From positions 3,491,137 through 3,555,136 of the forward strand of contig JAETXT010000011.1 of assembly GCA_019188255.1 (NCBI GenBank): 64,000 nt of DNA, in the 5' to 3' direction. How positions within the stretch are numbered: the first letter of the stretch is position 1; every line of letters begins with the position of its first letter. Below are positions 12,673-26,350 of the stretch, piece by piece. The notes beneath the pieces were generated by a model, which was not told the DNA's origin, searched no databases, and saw nothing but the letters and a program-made list of their open reading frames with translations. Made by a program: the position numbers and the translations under genes. The stretch comes from Verticillium longisporum. Its lineage: Eukaryota; Ascomycota; Sordariomycetes; Glomerellales; Plectosphaerellaceae.

Positions 12673-13153
12673 CTATTCCCATCGGAACATGCCCGATAAC
12701 CTCTTGGACATGCTCTGCAGCCACGTCCTGCTCGGTGCCTCCTCGAGCTCACGCAGCAGGTCTTTGAAGTATGTCGGCTGACTCTGGGGCTTGGAAATCT
12801 TCGGTCCGAGGGGAAACTGTGCATCGTCAGCCATCGTTGCGCAAACACCAGACGTGAAGCAGGGGAACATACCCTCTTCGCGTAGCGGTCCTCAGCCAGG
12901 CTGTAGAGGGCGTTGACCTGTGCGAGCTCCTTCTGCTCAGCAGCGGGTGTCGCGGCACCAGCAGCAAGACGCTTCTCGACGCCGCGCTTGAGGAACTCGG
13001 CGAATTGGACCTGGGGCCGCAGCTCGTCCTTGGGCCATGTGGCCAGGGCGCGCTGGTAGTGCTTGAGGGCTTGCTGGGGGATCGTCAGCAGATGTCGCGA
13101 TCTCGGTAGGGTCGGTGCAGGGACGGTGAACATACGCTTGCGGGGCGTGCCAT
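12673..13153 (-). CDS. Small mitochondrial assembly factor, Cbp6/UQCC2-like
   Basis: Three exons (13153-13136, 13073-12873, 12816-12673) encode 120 aa beginning MARPASQALKHYQRALATWP. Introns 13074-13135 and 12817-12872 both start GTATGT. The pattern of an N-terminal amphipathic helix, a WPKDELRPQVQF segment and a C-terminal LREIEEAP-like segment (here LLRELEEAPSRTW) resembles fungal Cbp6/UQCC2 proteins, which bind newly made cytochrome b during complex III assembly. That match is from memory and moderate. The short first exon of six codons is supported by phase and by continuity of the helix. A mitochondrial matrix location would be expected. Confidence 0.6.
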
Positions 13154-14100
13154 TGTGTCGAGATTGATGTGCAAGAGGGACCCTCACGGCATCGTTTGGC
13201 GGGCTGGGATGGGCGGGGGAGGGAGTATCCCGAGATGGTGACACTTGAGTCGGAGGCACGGAAGCTCGCTATCGCAATCGCAGACGTCAGGACTTTTTTC
13301 CAGCAGGGCGCGCGCTGTCTGACAGGGTCTTGACGGGCACCTGTTCAGAGGCCTCTGATTGGCTGCCTATGCTTAGTGCAAGTGGTAGCCCCTGATTCGT
13401 CACCCTTTGTTGCGCATGAATGTGCCACCAGTTGGTTCATGGCGGGGCATTCCAGCACTTTCGGACCAAGACGACCCATGGCGAAGGCAACAGGAAATGG
13501 AGTTAGTGCCCTCGCCGCCCTTGGACCAGGCTCACTGAGGCTAAGCTCCGCTGTACTCTTCGCGGCCAACATAGTTAAAGCAGCAAAGCTCTAGGACGCA
13601 TCCAGTCGTGGCGTGGCGAGTCTCGTTCTCGATCCGCTCGGATTCCGGGCTTGGCATTGACTAAGCTGGCCCCATTCTGGCTGGGCCCCATGGACTTGGC
13701 GGGAGAGGCCTCTCTGTCTGATGATCATGCATGGCCGCCTGTCGTGTCGCCGCCGCCTTGCCGCTACCGCCTGCCACCTACCGCCCCCTTCCCCAGTCGA
13801 ACTCCCCGACCGCAGTTCCGGGCTGTCCACGCCAACCGTTTCGTCCTAGAACCCCAAGATACACAGTCGCCCCTTTGAAGATTTCGCTTCCTTCATCATT
13901 CTCTCGACGATACTTCCCTTTCCTTTGCGCCTTTCGATACTGCATTCCTGCGACCGTTCCTTTCTTTCAGCCAGCGTCCGTTCTACCGACTCGACGACTT
14001 CGTCATCCGATCGACACTTCTGCCTTGAGTACGTAGTGGAGAACAAGGGGAGAGGGAGCCTGCTCTTGACCCAAAACCAAAATCCCATACCGTCAACACC
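13154..14100. other. Divergent promoter between the Cbp6-like and BSD2-like genes
   Basis: About 950 bp with CT-rich tracts near 13880-13990, typical of fungal promoters just upstream of the plus-strand start. No supported coding sequence. Confidence 0.4.
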
Positions 14101-15201
14101 ATGACCGGCCGATACGAGCGGGTATGTTACTGACTTTGAATGTGATTCGTGTGTGCCATCTGACACCATACAGGTTCATGCCCAAGACGAGGACGATGCC
14201 CGCACACGATCCAACATAACTCCCAACTCACCACCACCATCCTTCCACTCACGCCAATCCTCACGAGAACGATCCCGTGTTGATCCGACCCTTGCCGATG
14301 CCTTTGATACCGACGGCGACGACAGCGATGACGAAGGCGACGACAGACAACGTCTAGTACGCGGCGGCAACTCGCGCGGTGCTTCCCGTCCCGATACTCC
14401 GACCGAGAGCCCTACAGATCAATCGATACCCCAGTTCCCTCCATCCCAGCCATCAGGTGCCTCGACTACACCTTACCGTGTGTACGGTGCCGGCACCGAC
14501 AATGGCGGTGTTTTCTCCAACCTCATGGCGAAGCCGGAGCGAGCGACAGAGGAGAAGGAGGAAATGCCACCGGTACGTCTGACCGCCGCACGATCACACG
14601 ACCGCTTTGTGCTAACACATGACAGACATATGAACAAGCCGCACTCGACGCAGCACCACCCTACTGGGAGACGACAATTCTCGCGCCCGGCCTCGGCGGC
14701 GCCGACGAAGTCTACATCGACGGCATGCCAGTCGGCTCCCTCTTCAGCTTCATGTGGAACGCCATGATCTCCATGTTCTTCCAGCTTGTTGGCTTCCTCC
14801 TCACATATCTCCTTCACTCGTCACACGCTTCGAAGAACGGATCTCTTGCCGGCCTCGGCATCCAGATGATTCAGTATGGCTTCTACCTCCGCGGCGGCAC
14901 GACAGAGGGAGACAACGCGCCACCGATGAACGGAGAAGACGGATACGCCAGTCCGCCTGACCCCAACTCGCACAACTTCAACCCGGATGCCGTGGCAGGC
15001 GAGGCAGGCGGAATCGGCGACATGAGCGGATCGGACTGGATTTCGTACATCTTGATGATTGTTGGATGGTTCATCCTGATCCGCTCCATCTCCGAGTTCC
15101 TGCGCGCGCGGCGACACGAGCAGCTGGTGATGCAGAGCCCGGACAGAGGCCTGCCTGTGCCGATCATTGCGACTGGCGAGTCCACGGAGCGGGTTGTATG
15201 A
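14101..15201 (+). CDS. BSD2/Ndfip-family transmembrane adaptor for Nedd4/Rsp5 ubiquitin ligases
   Basis: Golgi/endosomal multi-pass adaptor that recruits a HECT ligase to metal transporters and misfolded membrane proteins. Exons 14101-14121, 14174-14572 and 14626-15201 give 331 aa, starting MTGRYERVHAQDEDD. The N-terminal 130 residues are acidic, Ser/Pro-rich and disordered. Right at the exon 2/3 junction is a PPxY motif (MPPTYEQAA), with a second PPY shortly after (DAAPPYWE), the known WW-domain ligands. The C-terminal half has two to three membrane segments (LFSFMWNAMISMFFQLVGFL and SYILMIVGWFILIRSI) around a polar loop, as in the family. Intact. Confidence 0.88.
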
Positions 15202-15623
15202 GGGATGGGTACAGGGCGTTTTTGGGTAGGGTTATTATACATGGCATTACAAGATAATTCGCAATCACTTGAATGGCACACTGCACATGTTGGCCGGAGA
15301 CCGACTCCACGATATTTTTCCATGTCCTGTTCATCTTACTCTCCGTGTTATAAAGATGATGTATATGGCAGAGCAGAAATGGACTGTTGGGTTTCGCGAC
15401 TTGCCCCTCAACTAGGTGGATGAGTTGCATCATCAGCCGTCAGAGCACATGACTGACAGTTGTAAACGCTGAACCTCAATTCACCATCAACACTGCGGGG
15501 CAGACTCATCTCGCAACACAGCCATTACGGCGCAGTCGCCTGCACCCTCACTCGAATCGAACCTAATCGAAAGCTCGATCAAGCACAATTCCCCTCCTGC
15601 GATCCTTAGCTCGCTCACTCGCC
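15202..15623. other. Intergenic, no gene seen
   Basis: 3' region of the BSD2-like gene and promoter of the methyltransferase gene. No coding support. Confidence 0.35.
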
Positions 15624-16441
15624 ATGGCCTGGCGCAGCTCGGGCGACACAAACCAGGCCCTCGCCGAGAACCTCTGGCGCAACAGCCTCATCAAAGACGA
15701 GCGCGTCAAAGATGCCTTTCTCAAGGTGCGAGCCTCTCCTCCTCCTCCGCTCACATTCCCCGTCCCCTGCTGACGCTTTCCTCAGGTCGATCGCGCGCAC
15801 TACGCTCCCAAGTCGCCCTACGCGGACCACCCGCAGTCCATCGGCCACGGCGCCACCATTTCCGCCCCGCACATGCATGCCATGGCCGCCGAGTCGTTGC
15901 TGCCCTTTGTCGCGCCGTCGCAGCGAACGCCGGCGCCGCGGGTGCTGGACATTGGATCTGGCTCGGGCTACCTGACGCATCTGCTCGCGGAGCTCGTGGG
16001 CGAGAGAGGCACGGTCGTGGGCGTTGAGCATATCGACGAGCTGCGGCAGCTGGGCGAGGGCAACATGGCCAAGAGCGAGGAGGGCAGAGGGCTTCTCGGA
16101 AGCGGCAGGGTCAAGTTCCGCACGGGCGATGGAAGAGCTGGGTGGACGGAGGATGGGAATGAGGGGTGGGATGCTATTCATGTGGGTGCGGCGGCTGCCG
16201 AGTTGCATCAGACGCTTGTCGACCAGTTGCGGTCTCCGGGACGGTATGTGCCTTGTTCTTAGACAAGACGACGGAGAATGTGCTAATGTTCTACTCCAGG
16301 CTGTTCATTCCCGTTGCGGACGAGGATGGTAGTGGGAACCAGTACATTTGGACGGTCGATAAGAAGGAGGACGGTACCGTGGTCAAGGAGAAGAAGTTCG
16401 GAGTAAGGTATGTACCCCTGACGGATGCCCCTGGGCGGTGA
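15624..16441 (+). CDS. Protein-L-isoaspartate O-methyltransferase
   Basis: Transfers methyl from SAM to isoaspartyl residues in aged proteins, starting their repair. Exons 15624-15725, 15786-16243 and 16300-16441 give 233 aa, the normal size. Visible features are the N-terminal [19 protein letters not shown] helix, the [21 protein letters not shown] active-site loop, the SAM motif [11 protein letters not shown] and the family end [10 protein letters not shown]. Start ATG 15624 is chosen because it begins the conserved first helix. Intact. Confidence 0.95.
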
Positions 16442-16645
16442 GAATACTCTGCTTTGCGCTTGGCTGCCAGCATACATGCAGTCTCGAGCTCAGAGCAAGC
16501 TTCGTTGGCGCTCCGTCTGTAGTCTGTAGAAGCTGCGACGGTCAGCTCAAGACTCTTTCAAGAATGCACACGCCGCCTCACATCTTCCGTGACTCTTGTG
16601 TAAGAATGAAAATGCATTATCATCAAGTCATCGATCTCCATGCAC

Positions 16646-18354
16646 TTAGAACCATCGTTTCCTCCCCGACAGCGATTCCATCTTGGCCGAGGCCTCTAAG
16701 ATCCTCATCTCCCGTATGGAGTCTACGGGTTTGCTCTTGGGCGGCAGCATCGGTGGACTCTCCGACCCCTCTTCTAACTTGGCCATATCCACCGCTCGCG
16801 CCCCCCATGTCTGGTTGAGGGCCCCATAAGCCTCGACGACACGTGTCATGCTCTTCATGCCCTCCGCGCTGAGGAATGCATGTCCATGATCCTTCCCCTC
16901 GAGATACAGCAGCGCCAATTCCTCCTGGCCCGTCCACCGCTCCGGCGTCGTCCTCCAATCGCGCCTGTCCTGACGCGAATACTTGACATCGCCGTAGTAT
17001 ATATAACTCGCCACAGCGTCCGCATTCACGACGCTATCGTCGCCCCCGAGAACGACCGTCGTCCGTCGCCCCTGGAGCTGCTCTGTCCAAAGCACAAAGT
17101 CATGCCAGCATAGCCGTCGCGCCAGCGTGTGTGCCATGCCGGGATCGCTCGCCCAGAAACGGGCCTGCCAATCGTTCGGTCGACCCGGTCGTGGCGCGCG
17201 GCGCGTGAGGTTGTAGGATATGTCGGGTAGGTGCAGGAGCAGCGAGACGGGGTCAGCGAGAATAATGGAGGCGATGCGTCCTGCAATGTCGGGCCTCTGG
17301 AGCATCGGTGACGTCAGGAGCGTGCCGAAAGAGTGTCCTATGAGTATGGCGTCCTTTACGTCGTGCTTGTAGAGAATGGCTGCCAGGGCGGAGAGGAGCT
17401 CGTGCGTTGTTGGCAAGGGGCCACTGATGCGGCTGGAGATGGGCAGAATCTCGAGGGCCAGAACGCCGACGTCGCGTGGTAGGGAAGTGAGCCACTGGCT
17501 GTAGGCAGCTAGGCCGACACCACCGCCGTGTAGGAAGATGACAGGACGATGCGTCGATGAGGTATGCGGGCGGTGAAAATACGAGAGTTGAGCGCACGGC
17601 GAGGCGTTAGGGGACAGAAGTGTCTTGAATCGAAAGGGAAACGTCGTGAAAAAGGTCGACCGCGGCTGGCGGTAGAATTTGAAGCCTTTGGCGAGAAACA
17701 TGACGGTCGTGATGGCATCGGCAAGCCCAACAAGCTGGCTGGTCAGCCCAATATTTCCCAGAATGCAAATACAAAGTGCAGAGAACTTACTGTGTAGAAC
17801 GTCAGGCTGCGGTGCGTCATCTCGACGGGATCATACGTTAGGCGTATTGGAACAGCATCTCCCTGACCCTTTTTGATTTTGAGCTCGCCCTTCTCCTCCG
17901 CGTACTGAATGTACTCATCGAGTTCCGCGCTATCGTCACCTAGATCCCCGTCACGGTCAAAAAGTGCCCAAAGTAGCCATTCCTTGTAATTGTCCTGGCG
18001 AATGTCGTCGTTATGAGCATTCGAATGCCACTTGCGGATGTACTGCTCAACATCTGGAACGTGGTCCAGACCACGCTTGAAAATGGACTTGCGGAGGCCT
18101 CTTGAGAGAGGCATCGGCTTTGGACCGTGGCCTTGCAGGCGGGAGCGGTACGGGAGGAACCAAACAAGGTAGAAGCTGACCTCTGGAATGGCTACGAACA
18201 GAAGGATAATGGCGAGTGGGCTAGACAGACCGTGTAGGCCGCCGAGGAAGACGATAGCGGTGATGAAGTTGACAGTCACAAGCCCGATGTAGTTGACGAG
18301 TGTGACTGTCACCCGGAAAGCCAGGCTCTTGAAATGAGACTGGCCGACGATCAT
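16646..18354 (-). CDS. Membrane-anchored alpha/beta hydrolase
   Basis: Exons 18354-17791 and 17734-16646 (intron 17735-17790, GTAAGT...CCAG) give 550 aa. The N-terminal part has two strong membrane segments (TLVNYIGLVTVNFITAIVFL and ILLFVAIPEVSFYLVWFL). The C-terminal part holds an alpha/beta-hydrolase core with the oxyanion-hole segment PVIFLHGGGVG, the nucleophile elbow GHSFGT and a late His in KDHGHAFLS. A candidate acidic residue lies in GGDDSVVNADA. This layout is seen in fungal membrane lipases/esterases; the substrate cannot be read from sequence. Intact. Confidence 0.8.
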
Positions 18355-19129
18355 GATGTGTAGTTTTGTTCAAAGCAATAATCGGCGAAGAGAGTGGACG
18401 AGGTGAGGGATTGGCAGAACGATGCCCGTTTCTTCGGACGAGGCCAGCCAGCATCCTGGGAGCTTAGGAGAACCTATATGATCTATACGGGAAAGGGACC
18501 ATGCTGGAGATCAGCCAGAGCCAGGATCAACACGAGATTATCCTTCCGTGATGGATCGCGAGCAAAATGCTAAGGATGTAGATGAGACGAAACAAACTCA
18601 GCACGGTCGAATGAGTCCCTTCACGAATGGGGGCCTGCCGCACACACTGGGTGGAGCCCCACTGGTGTGCATGAGTTCGTTTAGCTTTCTCTCTGAAACG
18701 ACGTCTGATGTTCATCATTGTAGCTACCGTAAGAGATTGATGACTTTTGCGAGAGCGAGTACTTGGCCAGCGCTGGCCCGACCATTCTCGGCTGTGAGGG
18801 TGACTAGTAGGTCTTAGAGCTTACAGATAAGTCCTAGTCGGCCTTGGATGGGCTGCTTCAGGTTGAAGCTGACGCTGATAGTTGTGTAGGTGAGAGGGTG
18901 TGTTTGTTAAGGAGGTGAAGCAGTGGGACAAATTCTTATTGGATTGGAGACGAAACCCAGCTTGGCGGCTTTCCGTATGGATTGCGGCAGCTTGTCCCCA
19001 CGACTTTTTGGGCTGTCCCTCTTGATTTCACAAAAGCGTGTCGATCGTGATGTATTAAGCTTTATCTATAAATATTAAATTTTGCCACCTAGTGAGCAGT
19101 TGATGCTCGGCTTCCCCAAATTACTGCCC
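18355..19129. other. Intergenic, no gene seen
   Basis: Promoter of the minus-strand hydrolase and 3' region of the permease. AT-rich near 19050-19080. No coding support. Confidence 0.35.
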
Positions 19130-20720
19130 CTACCTCTGCAGCACACGCTTCTCAGCATATCGCAGCGGCAGATAAAGCAAAGAGCTTAGCACGAAAGCCA
19201 CCTCGAAGCCCAAGTCGCCCGTTGTCTTCGCAATCGGCCCAGTGTACCATGCCTGGTCCATGCAGGGGATGATGAGGCCAAAGCTCAGAAATCCTGCGCC
19301 AATGGCAGCGAGTCCGCTCGGCAACCTCGATGCATCGTTCCACTCGTCGTGGTTGTATGCCTTGTGATTGGCCTTGCGGAAGACAAAGTGTTCGACCAGG
19401 ACGATGCCGATGAAGGCGGCAGACCAGCAGGCGATGACAGCCACAAAGTTCTCGAGGCTCAGGAAAAAGTCGTCAGCGGCCTTGATGGCGACGGGGATCA
19501 TGATGGCCGTGACAACAATGGCGTAGATGTATCGCGGAACGCGCGAGAAAACTGGTGCGACTGTCTGGAAGTTCAGGGTGACGGCATACATTGTGCCAGC
19601 AACGTTGCCGAGCAGAGTGAAGGCTAGGATGACGACGACGAACTTGCCGAAACCGCCAGAGGGCTCAAGCATGGCGGGCCAAACACCGCCGACAAGAGTT
19701 TCGCCATAGGCGTCGCTCCACGCCGGCACCATGGGGACGGCACTCCCTATAACCGCACCGAGGGTCATGAGGAGAATGGCCGGTAGAATGAGACCGAGGT
19801 AACTGTATGCGAAGACGCGGAAGGACGCTCCACGGGCTGAGGGGCTGAAGTAGGTCGTCAGATCGGAGGCGATGCAGGCCCAGGGGATCATGTACGAGGC
19901 GATGATCATGCAATAGTTTAGGACCTGTGGGGCCGTGGCCGTCGGGACCTCGACACGCTCATGCAGCTTGGAGCCGCCGGTACCAGTGGCGATGACAATA
20001 GCGATCAGTGCCGGGATGAAGGCGTATGTCTCATAAAAGTGCAGGATCTTGTAGCCGCAGAAGGAGATGGTCAGAGCGAGAAGGGATATCAGCACGATGC
20101 CGAGGGTCGGTGTTAGCGCGCCGTCAGTGACGGCCGAGATGCACTGGCCGCCCACGACAAACATGATGATGCAGAAGCCGGTGAGCGTGGCCAGGTTCAG
20201 GACGACGGGGATGGCGACAAGGTAAGGGCCGAAGCTGAATCGAGCTTGGATCATCTGTCGCATGCCAGTTTTGGGACCCAGAGTTGCCATGTAGGCGGGG
20301 GCCAAAGTGACGAAGAGGGTAACGAAGACAATGATGAGGACAGAGCCACGGAAGCTAAGACCATTGTACTTGGGGCCAATGAGACCAAAAGTGATCCTGT
20401 GTAGGGTGTCAGCTGCTCAGCGTCATTGCGGGGCGTGAGGAGTGGAAGGTAAGGTTGAGAAGGGCGTACGGCAGAATGTTAAAGTTGATGGAAAACCAGA
20501 TGGTGAAGCAGTTGAAATAGCGCGTCGAGTTGCGCTCCTCGATGGCGATGGGCTCGACACCGCGCTCCTCCACACGACCGGAGACAAGAGCCTTGCGGAA
20601 CAACGTCTTGGGGGTACCCCGGCCGGCTTCCGGCGCATCGTGAGTCGGCTTATCCTCGAGTGGCGAGGCGACGGCGGGCGTCTGCTGCTTTGCTGTCTCG
20701 ACGTCCATGGTTGTGATCAT
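19130..20720 (-). CDS. NCS1-family purine-cytosine permease (FcyB type)
   Basis: Plasma-membrane proton symporter for purines and cytosine. Exons 20720-20470 and 20396-19130 (intron 20397-20469) give 505 aa. A polar N-tail precedes the family hallmark ERNSTRYFNCFTIWFSINFN. It is followed by about twelve membrane segments, including the FxxRGSVLIIVFVT and LVAIPVVLNLATLTGF regions typical of the cytosine-permease branch rather than uracil/allantoin carriers. A second in-frame ATG at 20708 has a better ACCATGG context and may be the true start. Intact. Confidence 0.88.
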
Positions 20721-21616
20721 AAAGGATAGTGTTCAAAGAACAAGAAACGGTTGGGACGACTCTAGAAGCTCGCGGCTCGCAGCTATATGCGGAGTAAAAG
20801 TACCCCGTCAGTAAGCGGGCGGCGATGAAGATTTCTTATCGCAAGGACTCATCGCGAGTTCAAGTCACCCTGACCACCGGGACGATCCGGCGGGTCTGGA
20901 CCCTGGCAGCGCTCAGGCGATCCGGAGGGGCGCCGGGTCATCACGAGTGCACCATTGGCTGGACTTCAGACCCAGTGGCGGGCGGTGGTGGTCTTGGGTT
21001 GGTCGCTCGGCGATTGGTGAACACCCCGCTGAAAAAAGTCTGCGGGTGATTTGTTGGAGGAGACGCCGGTCAAAGGTTTAGCACCGGGCCAGGGAGTCGC
21101 ATGTTCCCCGTGGTTGTTGTGGCCTCGAGCTAGACTCCCAGTGGGCAGCCGATGCAGTGAACGGCCGGTATGTATCGCATCTACGCGACTCAGTTCGGCG
21201 CTGGTTTGCTGATTTGGGTGGGCGGTGTTTAATCCAGAACGGCTCCTCGAAACGATCCTTTTGGTATTCTGATATTATGGTACGGTGTTTGCCCTCCCCT
21301 CTCTACACCGACTTCCCCGATATTTGCTGTGCGTGTGGCTGAACAAGGCTGCGTGGCGTCTGGCGTCAAAGACAAGAGGCCCCCCACGTGCCACTGTGGA
21401 CTGGGAGAGCTCACTAACCGAGCACCCCTTAATAGCTGCTAGCCCACCCAGACAGGCTGAGCTTCGAGTCGCGTGTGCCAGTGCCAGTGCCTGCACCTGC
21501 CACTGCCCATGCAAACCTCCACGCGTCGGTCGGTTCCTGTTGATCGAGGAAACCCCCGTCCTCCCAATTTCTAGGTTCCCCAGAATGCCATCCGTCCGAC
21601 CATCTCCTCTCTCCTC
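20721..21616. other. Divergent promoter of the permease and mannosidase genes
   Basis: About 900 bp between two divergently transcribed genes. Short frames only. Confidence 0.35.
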
Positions 21617-23413
<1,797 letters not shown>

Positions 23414-23523
23414 AACTCGGATCACTCACGATGAAACACTTTACAATTTTAATGATTTATTCTTCGCCTAGCTCCCCCTCACGCTGTGGTATCATCCTTC
23501 TGCACTACAAGCACGCCATTCGC

Positions 23524-25156
23524 TCATGGCTTCCACCGCAGCATGGTCATGGACGCCTGCGGAAACTCATATAGGCCCTGCCCATCCCAGGAACTTTCGG
23601 CAATGCCGACTTCTTCCTTCTCCTCCGTGTTGACGGCGTCGATGCTCGGGCCCGCCACCGTGAAGACATCAACCTTGCCGGAGACGCCCTCGAGCTTGGT
23701 CGCGAAGCTCTTGGTCTCGTGGATATTGACAACGACAAGCGATACGATGCCCTCGTCGTTGATGGACGCGCTGACGTCGAGCCACGGTGTCTCAATGGTG
23801 CCGCGAATCCATTCGGGCTTTGTCTGACCCTCATACTCGCCGCATTGGACATTGACGCCGATCGTCTGGCCGCGCATATGTTTGCTGAAAAGCAGCAGGG
23901 GCCACCACGTCGGCTGCTTGAGGAGACCGTTTTTGGTCGTCATAAGAGGGGAGATGACGTTGACAGACTGCGCAATGGTTGCCATGCCGATGTACTTGGC
24001 CTGGCGGATGAAGACGTTGAGCCAGACAGCCACAGCGAGGGCGTCTGACAAGGTGTACTTCTCCTCAGCGCCAAGCCAGCCCGGCGCTCTCACGGGATCC
24101 CAGACGTTCCACTCATCAAAGCAAATCTTCTGGCGAGGAATGTTGTTGGGGATCTTGTTCTCGATTCGTGCAAGATCAATGAGGCTGGCCGTGATCTCAA
24201 TGGCGCGCTCGGCAGACCGCGGCGCCGTCGCATTCTTGAGGTGCTCCGGAGACGCTGTGTAGATGTGAATGCTGTGCATGTCAATGAGGCATGAGGCTGA
24301 GTTGTCTCCGAGCGCATGCATTGTGTAGTTGATACACTCCTTGGTGACGTAGGCGTCCCAAGATGTCGGGCCCTCCATGCCGCAGAGAATCAATTGCACA
24401 TTCGGGTCGAGGAGCTTGAGCGCCTTGGCCCACTGCCATGCCTTCTTGGCATAGTCCTCCTTGGTCATCTGCTCGACCTGCCACGGGCCCCAGCATTCGT
24501 TGCCCAGCGCCCAGTACTTGACGTTGTAGGGCTCCTCGCGGCCGTTCTGTCGCCGGAGGTTCGCGTAGTGGCTGTCGGCCGTCGAATTGCAGTATTCGAG
24601 CCAACCCATAGCCTCGTCAAGCGTGCCCGTGCCAAAGTTGAGTGCCAGGTATGGCTCGGTGCCGACGACCTCACACCATCGCAGGAACTCATCCGTACCA
24701 AACTCGTTTGTCTCGATACCGTGCCACGCCAGCTCTTGCCTTCGTCGTGTCAATCTCTGGACTCGCCAATTCTCTGCTTCGGTCTCGTCACTCACTTCTT
24801 GGGCCGCTTCTCGCGAGGGCCAATGCCGTCCTGCCAGTGGTAGGTCGCGATGAAGTTGCCGCCGGGATAGCGCACAACGGGGCACTTGAGCTCCTGGAAG
24901 GCCTCGATCACGTCCTTGCGGTAGCCATTCTCGTCAGACAGGGGGCTGCCTGGGTCATAGAGGCCGCCATAGATGCAACGGCCCATGTGCCTGGTTCGAA
25001 CATCAGTCACTGGACCCAATGGTCTGACGTGCGCGAAGCGGAAACTCACTCAGTGAAGCCGCCATAGGTGTTGTCCTCAATTTTGGCAATCTTGTGGTTA
25101 GGATTGACCGAGATGACAGGCTGCTGCTCGTCTGTGAGTTTCGTGAAGGTGGCCAT
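23524..25156 (-). CDS. GH51 alpha-L-arabinofuranosidase, intracellular type
   Basis: Releases terminal arabinofuranose from arabino-oligosaccharides. Exons 25156-25050, 24990-24796 and 24739-23524 give 505 aa with no signal peptide, like the bacterial-type intracellular GH51 enzymes. The acid/base Glu is in WALGNECWG and the nucleophile Glu in CFDEWNVWDP. The N-terminal IYGGFTEHMGRCIYGG block spans intron 1. Introns are 59 and 56 bp and both begin GTGAGT. The stop lies 111 bp from the convergent GH47 stop. Intact. Confidence 0.94.
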
Positions 25157-26350
25157 GGTTGGAGCAACAGCAAGAAGTGGGTTTATGAGAAAGAAGACCA
25201 GAGAGAGATCAGTTGTTGAGACCGAGGTGTTAGGAACCAACGTGTTTTATCGGCCCTGTGTCAGACAGGACCCGCGCCGATGATAGGATCGTTTGCCGGA
25301 GCGGAGGCGCGTATACTCAAGATGCGGAGAAGGGGGCAACGAGCCAGTGCCCAGTCGGCGGGGTCGACGGCGGGGACGAGCGCCCCATATTCTGCATGGC
25401 GTCCCGGGGCGCGGTCGACAATGGCCCGAGTTGGTGGAGAATATGTGAGCTCGTTGAGTCTGCCTATTGACCAAGACATCCCATCCATTTTCATCCTTTT
25501 GGCATAGATAACCTGACCCGCCATGGTGTCTGCTGTCTTTGTCCTGATGCTGAATCCACCCGCGAGTCAAGGGTTGTGAATCCGGCAATACGGTTGAATT
25601 GATGCCAGGTTAGCCTGGGTATCAATGCCCCGATGCTCCGATTGGCGCGCTTCGCGGCAGCTTGAATTCGACCTCCTCGTGCCTACTTCGCCAGCACTTG
25701 ACACGGCCGTGATATGATGACGGCGACGATACTCTCGACGGCTTGGTGGCTTGCTTCAATGTGGATGTTTCAGGTTGAAGTAGGCCCTTTCCCTTGGCAT
25801 CTGTCATGCCTTGCGTTGGGACTTGCTGCTTTGCTGCTTTGCTGCTGTTTTGTGGTCTTACCGACGCGCTCGAATGAAGCACGGCATCGGCGAAGACAAG
25901 ACGGAACTCATCCGAGCCCATGGATCCGCTTACGTAGGTACCTAGGTACCTGCAGCAGCCGACAATATCCACTATCAACAGGTAGAGATTTCCATTCGCA
26001 ACCTGTCACCATCCTCGTCAACCTACACTGAACGCGCTGCTCCTGGGGCTATCAGTCTAATGATCGGAGTTCATGACCGGAGCCAGCACGACTGTCGTCG
26101 CAGTGGGCCATGCAGCCCCCAAGGATTGCCCCGCCGGCTAGTGACTCCCAGGCCCGCAGATCCAACTTCACCCTCCCGAAATGCAGGTGGGATTTCCAGC
26201 GACACTGGAGACTTGGCACGCGATGCTGGTAGCGTTCGTATGGTTTCTGTGCGGACCGATCATACATAAAACCACACGGTCGCACTGTTCGATCCGGTAT
26301 TCGTGAGTTGTTTCTGTCCAACAAATACATCATCACTTCAAGATATCGCC
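25157..26350. other. Divergent promoter of the arabinofuranosidase and sugar transporter
   Basis: About 1.2 kb between two divergently transcribed sugar-related genes, suggesting possible shared control. A TATA-like ACATAAAA stands about 85 bp before the transporter ATG. No gene supported. Confidence 0.4.
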